Made by a program: the position numbers and the translations under genes. From positions 127,903-191,902 of the forward strand of contig DHAE01000025.1 of NCBI GenBank assembly GCA_002397315.1: a DNA stretch of 64,000 nt, given 5' to 3'. The notes below the pieces were generated by a model that searched no databases, had not been told where the DNA came from, and saw only the letters and a program-made list of their open reading frames with translations. This document shows, in pieces, positions 7,784-14,974 of this stretch. Position 1 is the stretch's first letter, and every line of letters starts with the position of its first letter. Origin of the DNA: Comamonadaceae bacterium UBA4962 (GTDB taxonomy: Bacteria; Pseudomonadota; Gammaproteobacteria; Burkholderiales; Burkholderiaceae_C).

Positions 7784-8197
7784 TCAGCCGGCCAGCGCCG
7801 TTCCCACCGCGCGCGAGGCGTCTTCGCCCTCGTCTTCGGCGGGGGGCAGTTGCAGCAGCTGCCGCATCGCCTTGCGCACATGCGCGTCCCCGCTCTCCAG
7901 GCATTGCTGCGCGTGGTAGTGCCATGCCGGATCGCCGAGGATGTTCAGGCACAGGGCGCGGAGTTCCGGTGCCGTGTCCTCGCCCAGGGCGTTGAGGTAC
8001 TGCAGCGCTTCGGTGATGTAGCCGCGCTGGATCGCGATCAGCACGGGGAACACCAGGTACTGCTCGGTATCGGGATCGAGGGTGTTGAGTTCCTCGAGCA
8101 GCGTTTCGGCCTCGTCGAGGCGGTCATCGCGGATCGCGTCGACCAGCCGCACGGCCAGTGCCGCGACGGGGTCGTCGGGGAGTCGGGGGTCGTCCAT
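7784..8197 (-). CDS. hrpB1: HrpB1/HrpK-family T3SS protein
   Basis: A 137-residue TPR-like protein matching the HrpB1/HrpK family of Hrp2-type T3SSs. Residues 12-45 have the pattern LVDAIRDDRLDEAETLL, then IAIQRGYITEAL (54-65), and a CLNILGDPAWHYHA-like segment (about 83-96) with the family's Cys-Leu and Asp-x-x-Trp. Family members in Xanthomonas and Ralstonia are about 150 residues and are needed for T3S pilus function. The start is preceded by AAAGGA. In Xanthomonas the gene heads the hrpB operon beside hrcJ; here it lies between an Ala-rich protein and a GNAT-like gene, an unusual neighbourhood. Confidence 0.75.
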   Translation of the reverse strand: MDDPRLPDDPVAALAVRLVDAIRDDRLDEAETLLEELNTLDPDTEQYLVFPVLIAIQRGYITEALQYLNALGEDTAPELRALCLNILGDPAWHYHAQQCLESGDAHVRKAMRQLLQLPPAEDEGEDASRAVGTALAG

Positions 8198-8316
8198 GGA
8201 GGCGTCCTTTGCGGAAAAGAGAGAGGAGGGTTGGGGGGGCTGTGCGCTGTCGGGCCGCGGGACGGCATCGGGGGCCGCGGCATCCGCCGCCCCCGATGGC
8301 TCATCGGGCCGGGGCG

Positions 8317-9657
8317 TCAGACGCGCATCTGGAGGGGGCCGGCATGGGCGCCGAGCACCGCCTTGAAATCGGCCGCCGACGTGCGGGCCTGCGTGGCGAC
8401 GCTGTCCGCCGGCGCCAGCGCGGCGCCGCGGCGCGCGGCCGTGCCGATCGCACCGTCCACCGCGTCGAAGACCTGGTGCGAAGCCTGCGTGATCGCCGGC
8501 ATCGCGGCCGCGCGCACCATGCCCGACACGTCGCTCGCCGACAGCCGCTGCGCTTCCTGCAGGCCCTGCTGCACGCGCTGCTGGATGGCTTCCTTCGCCT
8601 GCTGCGCTGCCTGGGCGATGGAGCGCTCGATGGCGAGGGTCATCTGCTGCCGGATCTGGTGCGGCGTCTGCGGTTCCTCCGCCTCCGTGTCCTGCTGCGG
8701 TTCGTCAGCGGCGTCCTGCGACTTCGGCAGTCCGGCCAGGCCCCGCAGGTCCGCTCCCTGGAGTTTCCCGACCGAGAAGGGGACGGCTTCGAGGACGGTG
8801 CACGCCATCGCCTGGTCCACGAACTGGCCCACCGCGGGCCCGATGGACGGCAGTGCGCCCTGCACGCCGGGCAGTTGCGGAAGGTCCGGGGCCGCGATGC
8901 CGCCGTGGCCCAGGGCCGACTGCACCTTCGACGCGAGCGCCGGCACCTGTTCCCCGGCGAAGCCCACAGCGGCCTCCTGGGCGGTCTCCCGCATCGCGGT
9001 GCCGGCGCCGCGCAGCATGCCGGCGGGGGCTTCCCCGGCGCTGGCGAAGCGGCCCGCGCGCGAGCCTCCCAGGCCGCCGCCCACGGCCGCGCCCACCAGA
9101 TCGGACGCCAGCGCGCCGACGCGCGAATTGCCGTCGGGGTTCAGCACCTTGGAGGCGACCTTGGCCGCTTCTTGACCCGCCAGGCCGATGGCGGCATCCG
9201 CCGCCATGCGCGCCATGTTCTTGGCGACGCCGCCCGGCCCGAAGTTGGAGGCGGTTTCCACCGCGCCCATGGCCACCTGGCCGATGCCCTGGAGCGCCTT
9301 GGAGAAGTTGCCCTTGCCGACGGCCTTGGCCGTGTTGACGACCCCGTCCTTGATGTTGGAGAGGCCGCCTTCCACGTTGTCCACGACGGAGTCGGCGACC
9401 TTCTGCGCCACGCCCTGCGCCTTGTTCAGCAGCTTGTCCGCTGCGCCGTCGAGCAGCGTGTTGGCCGCCACGGCCACCGGCGTGAGGTTCATCGCGCCGC
9501 GAGCGACCGTCAGGCCCGCCTGGGCGAGGTCCTTGACGCCGTTGGCCGCGCCTTTCAGGTCGAGCGTGACCACGTCCTTCGCGATCTCGCCGACGCTTTT
9601 GGCGGCTTTTTCTATGCCTTTCCCGATGGTCTGGAAAGCTTTCTTGATGGCACCCAT
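8317..9657 (-). CDS. Ala-rich helical protein, candidate T3-secreted protein or translocator
   Basis: A 446-residue protein with no Sec signal. The N-terminus is a strongly amphipathic, basic helix (MGAIKKAFQTIGKGIEKAA). Residues 35-230 are Ala/Gly/Val-rich with alternating weakly hydrophobic helices and a glycine cluster (GAAVGGGLGG, about 190-200). Residues about 330-375 form a Gln/Ala-rich helix. It starts at ATG 9657 after AGGAG and is the first gene of a leftward group containing an HrpB1 homologue. Composition and location resemble translocon or harpin-like secreted proteins, but no family motif was recognised. No PIP box was found in the 600 bases upstream. Confidence 0.6.
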   Translation of the reverse strand: MGAIKKAFQTIGKGIEKAAKSVGEIAKDVVTLDLKGAANGVKDLAQAGLTVARGAMNLTPVAVAANTLLDGAADKLLNKAQGVAQKVADSVVDNVEGGLSNIKDGVVNTAKAVGKGNFSKALQGIGQVAMGAVETASNFGPGGVAKNMARMAADAAIGLAGQEAAKVASKVLNPDGNSRVGALASDLVGAAVGGGLGGSRAGRFASAGEAPAGMLRGAGTAMRETAQEAAVGFAGEQVPALASKVQSALGHGGIAAPDLPQLPGVQGALPSIGPAVGQFVDQAMACTVLEAVPFSVGKLQGADLRGLAGLPKSQDAADEPQQDTEAEEPQTPHQIRQQMTLAIERSIAQAAQQAKEAIQQRVQQGLQEAQRLSASDVSGMVRAAAMPAITQASHQVFDAVDGAIGTAARRGAALAPADSVATQARTSAADFKAVLGAHAGPLQMRV

Positions 9658-10275
9658 GATTGATGGCTCCTGAGTTGAGGTGGAAGAAGGAATGCGCCGG
9701 GGCGACCAGGCATTTCTCCACCGCGGCGGGGAGCGTGGACCGGTGGACCAGCGCAGCATCCACTGTGTGCAGGCGCCACGGCGCCGGCTGCGCGGACGGC
9801 GATGCCCTGTCGCTGCATCCGAAGCGGCGGCCACCACGGACGGCAGCCGCGCGGTCGACAGCCCCGCCCCCGGGCAGTACACTTGGGTACCCATCCGGTC
9901 CGCAGCCGCCCCCCTGGCTGCCGGACCTTCCCCGACACGACTGGCCGAGCACCATGACCCGCGACGCAACGTTCACCGCAGCCACCTGGTGGCGCTTCTC
10001 CTGAAGAAGCGGCGCATCGCTGCGGTCCCCTGACTGCACGTCGGCCGCCCTGACCGGTGGCGGCACGTTCCCAGCTCCCGGCACGGCGGCTCCACCCGGA
10101 GAGTTGTCTTGCCCCCCCATCCCGTCCCCCTTCCGCTGCCCTCCCTGCCGACGCGCGCACGGGCGTTCGCCTGCGCCTGCGCCGGCCCGGCCGGGTCCGC
10201 GCACTTCCGATGGCGCCGGCCGGCCACGCCCCCGGTCCGCCCGCAACATCTCTCACATTCAAAGGGTTCGAGTCG
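9658..10275. other. 618-base gap between the T3SS locus and trpG
   Basis: No coding region with plausible composition, no RNA gene and no PIP box was found on either strand. The stretch separates a leftward T3SS gene from rightward trpG, so promoters for both should lie here. No clear -35/-10 pair stands out. trpE, often upstream of trpG in related genomes, is not present even as a recognisable fragment. Confidence 0.6.
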
Positions 10276-10848
10276 ATGAAAGTCCTGATGATCGACAACT
10301 ACGACAGCTTCACCTACAACATCGTTCAGTACTTCGGAGAGCTGGGCGCCGAGGTGGAAGTGCACCGCAACGACGAGATCACGCTGGAGGAGATCGCGGC
10401 CCGCGGCCCCAGCCACCTCGTCGTCTCGCCCGGACCGTGCTCGCCCGCCGAGGCCGGCGTGTCGGTGGAGGCCATCCGCCACTTCGCCGGCAAGCTGCCG
10501 ATCCTGGGCGTGTGCCTGGGCCACCAGTCGATCGGCGCGGCCTTCGGCGGCCGCATCGTCCGCGCGCGCGAACTGATGCACGGCAAGACCAGCACCATCA
10601 CCACCACGCGGCAGGGCGTGTTCGCCGGCCTGCCCGAGCAGTTCACCGTGAACCGCTACCACTCGCTGTCCATCGAGCGCGAGTCCTGCCCCGAGGCGCT
10701 GGAGATCACCGCCTGGACCGATGACGGCGAGATCATGGGCGTGCGCCACAAGGAACTGCCCATCGAAGGCGTGCAGTTCCACCCCGAGAGCATCCTCACC
10801 GAGCACGGCCACGCCATGCTGAAGAACTTCCTCGCCACGACGGTGTGA
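10276..10848 (+). CDS. trpG: Anthranilate synthase glutaminase component (TrpG/PabA)
   Basis: A 190-residue class I glutamine amidotransferase that supplies ammonia to TrpE (or PabB) for anthranilate (or aminodeoxychorismate) synthesis. The catalytic triad is visible as C80 in GVCLGHQ, and H169 and E171 in VQFHPES. The N-terminal MIDNYDSFTYN motif is typical. The start at ATG 10276 aligns with the family N-terminus. It is the first gene of the trpG-DinB-LysE-trpD-small ORF-trpC group, and its large-subunit partner TrpE is not in the window. Confidence 0.95.
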   Translation: MKVLMIDNYDSFTYNIVQYFGELGAEVEVHRNDEITLEEIAARGPSHLVVSPGPCSPAEAGVSVEAIRHFAGKLPILGVCLGHQSIGAAFGGRIVRARELMHGKTSTITTTRQGVFAGLPEQFTVNRYHSLSIERESCPEALEITAWTDDGEIMGVRHKELPIEGVQFHPESILTEHGHAMLKNFLATTV

Positions 10849-11354
10849 CCGCCATGGACGCCTCCCTGGTTTCTCTCTTCGAGTTCAAGCGCTGGTCCGA
10901 CGGCGAGCTGCTGGCATTGGGCATCGCCTCGCGCGACCGGCTACCCGCGGACGATTTCCGCACCTTCTCGCGGCTGCTGAACCACATCCACCTGGTGGAC
11001 CGGATCTTCCGCGCGCGCCTCACCGGCGATGCGCAGGGCGCACCCGCAGCCACCCAGACCGACGCAACGCCCGCACTGGAGGCGCTGGTGCCCGAAGTCC
11101 GCGCATGCGACGACTGGCTGGTGCAGTACGTGCAGGGGCTGGATGCGGACGGCCTCGCCGAACGCATCCCGTTCCGCTTCACCGACGGAGACACCGGCAC
11201 GATGACCCGCGCGGAGATGCTGCACCATCTGCTGCTGCACGGCACCTACCACCGGGGCGCGGCCGGCCGCATCCTGGCGGTGCACGGCGTGCAGCCGCCG
11301 CGCGACGCGATCACCACCTTCCTGCACCGCTTCGAGCCCGAGCGCCGCTGGTAA
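10845..11354 (+). CDS. DinB-family metal-dependent protein
   Basis: A 169-residue four-helix-bundle protein of the DinB/YfiT type. The candidate metal-binding histidines are in NHIHLVD (H47/H49) and in LLHGTYHRG (H132, H136). Members of the family are thiol-dependent or hydrolase-like enzymes whose substrates are mostly unknown. The GTG at 10845 overlaps the trpG stop (GTGA), indicating coupling; ATG 10854 is an alternative start. Its position inside a tryptophan gene cluster is probably incidental to its enzymatic role. Confidence 0.8.
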   Translation: MTAMDASLVSLFEFKRWSDGELLALGIASRDRLPADDFRTFSRLLNHIHLVDRIFRARLTGDAQGAPAATQTDATPALEALVPEVRACDDWLVQYVQGLDADGLAERIPFRFTDGDTGTMTRAEMLHHLLLHGTYHRGAAGRILAVHGVQPPRDAITTFLHRFEPERRW

Positions 11355-11372
11355 CGGGGAAGGCCCATCGCC

Positions 11373-12029
11373 ATGCCGGACTTCCACCACCTTCTGATGT
11401 TCATCGCCGCGGGCTGGCTGCTCAACCTCACGCCGGGCCCCGACGTGTTCTACATCGCCACGCACGCGCTGCGCTCGGGCGTGCGCGCGGGCATCGTGGC
11501 GGGCCTCGGCATCACGGCCGGCTGCTTCGTGCACGTGGCGGCGGCCGCGCTCGGCGTGGGGGCGCTGCTCGCCACCTCGGCCACCGCGTTCTCCGTGCTC
11601 AAGTGGGTGGGCGCCGCCTACCTGGTCTGGATGGGCGTGCGCATGCTGCGCGCCCGGCCGGGCGGCGGGCTCGCGGCGGTGGCCCGTGCGGCCGGTGCAC
11701 CAGCGGATGCCGCGCCGATGCGCAAGGTCTTCCTGGGCGGCTTCTGGACGAACGTGCTCAACCCGAAGGTGGCCATCTTCTTCCTGGCCTTCGTGCCGCA
11801 GTTCATCGCCCCCGGCGCGGAACACAAGGCGCTCGCCTTCGTGCTGCTGGGCACGCTCTTCAACCTCAACGCGGTTCCCGTCAACGTCGGCTGGGCGCTG
11901 GCCGCCGGGTGGATGGCGCGGCGCGTGCCGCTGGTGCAGCGCCGCATGCACTGGCTCGACCGCGCGGCCGGCGCGATGTTCGTCGGCTTCGGCATCCGGC
12001 TCGCGCTCTCCGAGCGGCCGGGTGCCTGA
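11373..12029 (+). CDS. LysE/RhtB-family amino-acid exporter
   Basis: A 218-residue inner-membrane protein with about six transmembrane segments. The family signature NLTPGPDVFY occurs at residues 17-26 and NVLNPKVAIFFLAF at about 126-139. LysE/RhtB proteins export amino acids or homoserine-lactone-like compounds. It starts 18 bases after the DinB gene and precedes trpD by 58 bases, so it is probably co-transcribed. Export of an aromatic amino acid or intermediate is possible from context but not shown. Confidence 0.88.
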   Translation: MPDFHHLLMFIAAGWLLNLTPGPDVFYIATHALRSGVRAGIVAGLGITAGCFVHVAAAALGVGALLATSATAFSVLKWVGAAYLVWMGVRMLRARPGGGLAAVARAAGAPADAAPMRKVFLGGFWTNVLNPKVAIFFLAFVPQFIAPGAEHKALAFVLLGTLFNLNAVPVNVGWALAAGWMARRVPLVQRRMHWLDRAAGAMFVGFGIRLALSERPGA

Positions 12030-12087
12030 GCCGGATCCGCTTCCCGAATCCCCGATCCCCGATTTCTCCGAACGAGGCTATCTCCGC

Positions 12088-13125
12088 ATGTCCATCACCC
12101 CCCAGGAGGCGCTGCAGCGCACCATCGAGCACCGCGAAATCTTCCACGACGAGATGCTGCACCTCATGCGCATGATCATGCGCGGCGAGCTGTCGCCCGT
12201 GATGACCGCGGCCATCGTCACCGGCCTGCGCGTGAAGAAGGAAACCATCGGCGAGATCACCGCCGCCGCGCAGGTGATGCGCGAGTTCTCCCGCAAGGTG
12301 GCGGTGGCCGACACCGCGCACCTCGTGGACATCGTGGGCACCGGCGGCGACGGCGCCAACACCTTCAACATCTCCACCTGCGCGATGTTCGTGGCCGCCG
12401 CCGCGGGCGCCAAGACCGCCAAGCACGGCGGCCGGGGCGTGTCGAGCAAGAGCGGCAGCGCCGACGTGATGGAGTCGCTCGGCGTGCACATCGACCTGTC
12501 GCCCGAGGCCATCGCGCGCTGCATCGCCGAGGTGGGCATCGGCTTCATGTTCGCGCCCAACCACCACCCCGCGATGAAGAACGTGGCGCCCGTGCGCAAG
12601 GAGCTGGGCGTGCGCACGCTCTTCAACATCCTCGGGCCGCTCACCAATCCCGCGGGCGCGCCGAACATCCTCATGGGGGTGTTCCACCCCGACCTCGTGG
12701 GCATCCAGGTGCGCGCCCTGCAGCGCCTGGGCGCGGAACACGCGCTGGTGGTCTATGGCCGCGACGGCATGGACGAGGTGAGCCTGGGCGCGGCCACCAT
12801 GGTGGGCGAGCTGAGGAACGGCGAGATCACCGAGTACGAAATCCATCCGGAAGACTTCGGCCTGGCGATGTCCAGCAACCGCGCGCTGAAGGTGGAGACG
12901 CCCGAGCAGTCGCGCGAGATGCTGCTGTCGGTACTGCGCGGCAATGCCGGCCCGGCGCGCGAGATCGTCTGCCTGAATGCCGGCGTGGCGCTCTATGCGG
13001 CGAACGTGGCGGCCACCATGGCCGACGGCATCGCCCGCGCGCGCGCGGCGATCGACTCCGGCGCGGCGCTCGCGCGGCTGGAGCAGCTGGTGGAGCGCAC
13101 GCGCGCGCTGGCCGCCGGGGCCTGA
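12088..13125 (+). CDS. trpD: Anthranilate phosphoribosyltransferase
   Basis: A 345-residue cytoplasmic enzyme that transfers phosphoribose from PRPP to anthranilate in tryptophan synthesis. The PRPP-binding loop GTGGDGANTFNIS lies at residues 84-96 and the KHGGRGVSSKSGSAD substrate-binding segment at 112-126. Length and N-terminus are normal for the family. It acts between TrpEG and TrpF, and its gene sits upstream of trpC in the same direction. Confidence 0.96.
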   Translation: MSITPQEALQRTIEHREIFHDEMLHLMRMIMRGELSPVMTAAIVTGLRVKKETIGEITAAAQVMREFSRKVAVADTAHLVDIVGTGGDGANTFNISTCAMFVAAAAGAKTAKHGGRGVSSKSGSADVMESLGVHIDLSPEAIARCIAEVGIGFMFAPNHHPAMKNVAPVRKELGVRTLFNILGPLTNPAGAPNILMGVFHPDLVGIQVRALQRLGAEHALVVYGRDGMDEVSLGAATMVGELRNGEITEYEIHPEDFGLAMSSNRALKVETPEQSREMLLSVLRGNAGPAREIVCLNAGVALYAANVAATMADGIARARAAIDSGAALARLEQLVERTRALAAGA

Positions 13126-13135
13126 GGCCTGCAAG

Positions 13136-13300
13136 ATGGGCACCCTCTGGCGCGACAGCGGAACCTGGATCGCTCTGGGCGTATCCCTCGTATTCATCGT
13201 CGCGGGCATCGTGATGCACCGCGTCTTCGTCCATATCCTGAAAACGGGCGCCGGCGAGGACAGCGCGCCCCCTTCCAAGAAAGCACCGGAACATGAGTGA
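13136..13300 (+). CDS. Small single-pass membrane protein between trpD and trpC
   Basis: A 54-residue protein beginning at ATG 13136, 10 bases after the trpD stop. It has one transmembrane segment at about residues 12-30 (IALGVSLVFIVAGIVMHRVF) and a charged, Pro/Lys/Glu-rich tail. Its stop overlaps the trpC start by 8 bases (13,293-13,300), so it appears to be translated with the trp genes. Function unknown. Confidence 0.65.
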   Translation: MGTLWRDSGTWIALGVSLVFIVAGIVMHRVFVHILKTGAGEDSAPPSKKAPEHE

Positions 13301-14093
13301 CATCCTGAACAAGATCGTGGCCGTCAAGCGCGAAGAGATCGCGGCGGCCCAGAAGAGAACGCCGCTGGCCGCCATGCGCGCCGATGCCGAGAGCCGCGTG
13401 CTCACGCGCGACTTCGAAGGTGCGCTGCGCGCCAAGATCGCCGCGGGCCAGGCGGCCGTGATCGCCGAGATCAAGAAGGCCAGCCCCAGCAAGGGCGTGA
13501 TCCGCGAAGACTTCATCCCGGCCGACATCGCCCAGAGCTATGCCGAGGGCGACGGGAAGGTCAGCGCGGCCTGCCTCTCGGTGCTGACCGACCGGCAGTT
13601 CTTCCAGGGCCAGCCGGACTACCTCAAGCAGGCCCGCGCGAGCTGCGCGCTGCCGGTGCTGCGCAAGGACTTCATGGTCGACGCCTACCAGATCTACGAA
13701 TCGCGCGCGATGGGCGCCGACGCCATCCTGCTGATCGCCGCCTGCCTGGACGATGCGCAGATGGCGGAGTTCGAGGCGATCGCCCACAGCCTGGGCATGG
13801 CGGCGCTGGTGGAGGTGCACGACGGCGCCGAGCTGGACCGCGCCCTGAAGTTGCGCACGCCGCTCGTGGGCATCAACAACCGCAACCTGCGCACCTTCGA
13901 GGTGTCTCTGGACACCACCGTCTCGCTGCGCAAAGCGGTGCCGTCCGACCGGCTGCTGGTGGCGGAATCGGGCATCCTCACGCCGCAGGACGTCAAAACC
14001 CTGCGCGATGCCGACGTGCACGCGTTCCTCGTGGGCGAAGCCTTCATGCGGGCCCCGGAGCCGGGGGCCGCGCTGGCGAAGCTGTTCGCCTGA
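13293..14093 (+). CDS. trpC: Indole-3-glycerol-phosphate synthase
   Basis: A 266-residue TIM-barrel enzyme converting carboxyphenylaminodeoxyribulose phosphate to indole-3-glycerol phosphate. EIKKASPSKG at residues 59-68 holds the conserved lysine and phosphate-binding region. VLRKDFMVD, GINNRNLRTFEV and VAESGIL follow in the usual order. It is a monofunctional TrpC without a fused TrpF domain. It overlaps the small membrane-protein gene by 8 bases. Confidence 0.96.
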   Translation: MSDILNKIVAVKREEIAAAQKRTPLAAMRADAESRVLTRDFEGALRAKIAAGQAAVIAEIKKASPSKGVIREDFIPADIAQSYAEGDGKVSAACLSVLTDRQFFQGQPDYLKQARASCALPVLRKDFMVDAYQIYESRAMGADAILLIAACLDDAQMAEFEAIAHSLGMAALVEVHDGAELDRALKLRTPLVGINNRNLRTFEVSLDTTVSLRKAVPSDRLLVAESGILTPQDVKTLRDADVHAFLVGEAFMRAPEPGAALAKLFA

Positions 14094-14149
14094 TCCCGCT
14101 ACATCACCTTCCCGCAGCCGGCCTGCCCGGCGGCGGGCCGCCACCGACC

Positions 14150-14878
14150 ATGCAACCTTCCGCGCACGACCCCTCCGCCCCGCCTTCGCAACTGCAGAGC
14201 GCCGACCCGGCCGACTGGCCGGTGGCGCCCGGCTGGCAGCCGCTGGTCGATGACTTCTTCGCGAGCGCGCGCGGGCAGGCGCTGCGGCTGTTCCTGCGCC
14301 AGCGCCTGGAAGCGGGCGCGGTGATCTTCCCGCCGCGGCCGCTGCGCGCGCTCGAACTCACGCCGCCCGAGTCGGTGCGCGTGGTCATCCTGGGGCAGGA
14401 CCCGTACCACGGCCGCGGGCAGGCCGAGGGCCTGGCCTTCTCGGTCGCGCCTGGCGTGCAGCTGCCGCCCTCGCTGCGCAACATCTTCAAGGAGCTGCAG
14501 CGCGACCTGGGCACACCGTTCCCCGCCTGGCCCGAGCCGGGCGGAAGCCTCGTCAAATGGGCGAAGAACGGCGTGCTGCTGCTCAACACCTGCCTCACCG
14601 TGGAAGAGGCCCAGCCCGCGAGCCATGCGGGCAAGGGCTGGGAGCAGCTCACCGACGCGGTGATCCGCAAGGTGGGCGAGGGCGACCGGCCCGCGGTCTT
14701 CATGCTCTGGGGATCGCACGCGCAATCGAAGCGGCCGCTGATCGACGCCGACCGGCACCTGGTGCTCACGGCCAACCATCCGTCGCCCCTGTCGGCGCTG
14801 CGGCCGCCCGTGCCCTTCATCGGCTGCGGCCACTTCGGCCGGGCCCGCGAGTTCCGCGAACAGCATCCGGCGAAATAG
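14150..14878 (+). CDS. ung: Uracil-DNA glycosylase
   Basis: A 242-residue family 1 uracil-DNA glycosylase for base-excision repair. The catalytic water-activating motif GQDPYHG lies at residues 82-88 and the DNA-intercalation loop HPSPLS at 210-215. The first 25 residues are a Pro/Ser-rich extension, so a slightly later start is possible, though ATG 14150 is the first in frame. It closes the trp block. A perfect PIP box starts 9 bases after its stop codon. Confidence 0.96.
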   Translation: MQPSAHDPSAPPSQLQSADPADWPVAPGWQPLVDDFFASARGQALRLFLRQRLEAGAVIFPPRPLRALELTPPESVRVVILGQDPYHGRGQAEGLAFSVAPGVQLPPSLRNIFKELQRDLGTPFPAWPEPGGSLVKWAKNGVLLLNTCLTVEEAQPASHAGKGWEQLTDAVIRKVGEGDRPAVFMLWGSHAQSKRPLIDADRHLVLTANHPSPLSALRPPVPFIGCGHFGRAREFREQHPAK

Positions 14879-14886
14879 CCGGCCGC

Positions 14887-14948
14887 TTCGCGGGACGGCG
14901 CACCGGTTCGCCCGGCGGCCGCGTTGCCGTGGGCGGCGGTCGCAGCAT
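14887..14948 (+). promoter_or_regulatory. PIP box and -10 element of the candidate effector gene
   Basis: TTCGC (14887-14891), 15 bases, TTCGC (14907-14911) is a perfect PIP box. CAGCAT (14943-14948), 31 bases downstream, matches YANNNT. The geometry is identical to the hrcC promoter in this window. The next in-frame ATG is at 14975, about 20 bases after the inferred transcript start. Confidence 0.85.
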
Positions 14949-14974
14949 GGGGGCCCATCGTCAGGCGGTCCACC

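Noticed and set aside
9658..10275. Possible trpE fragment or short genes before trpG
   Set aside because: Short frames here have no family motif and poor codon pattern on both strands.
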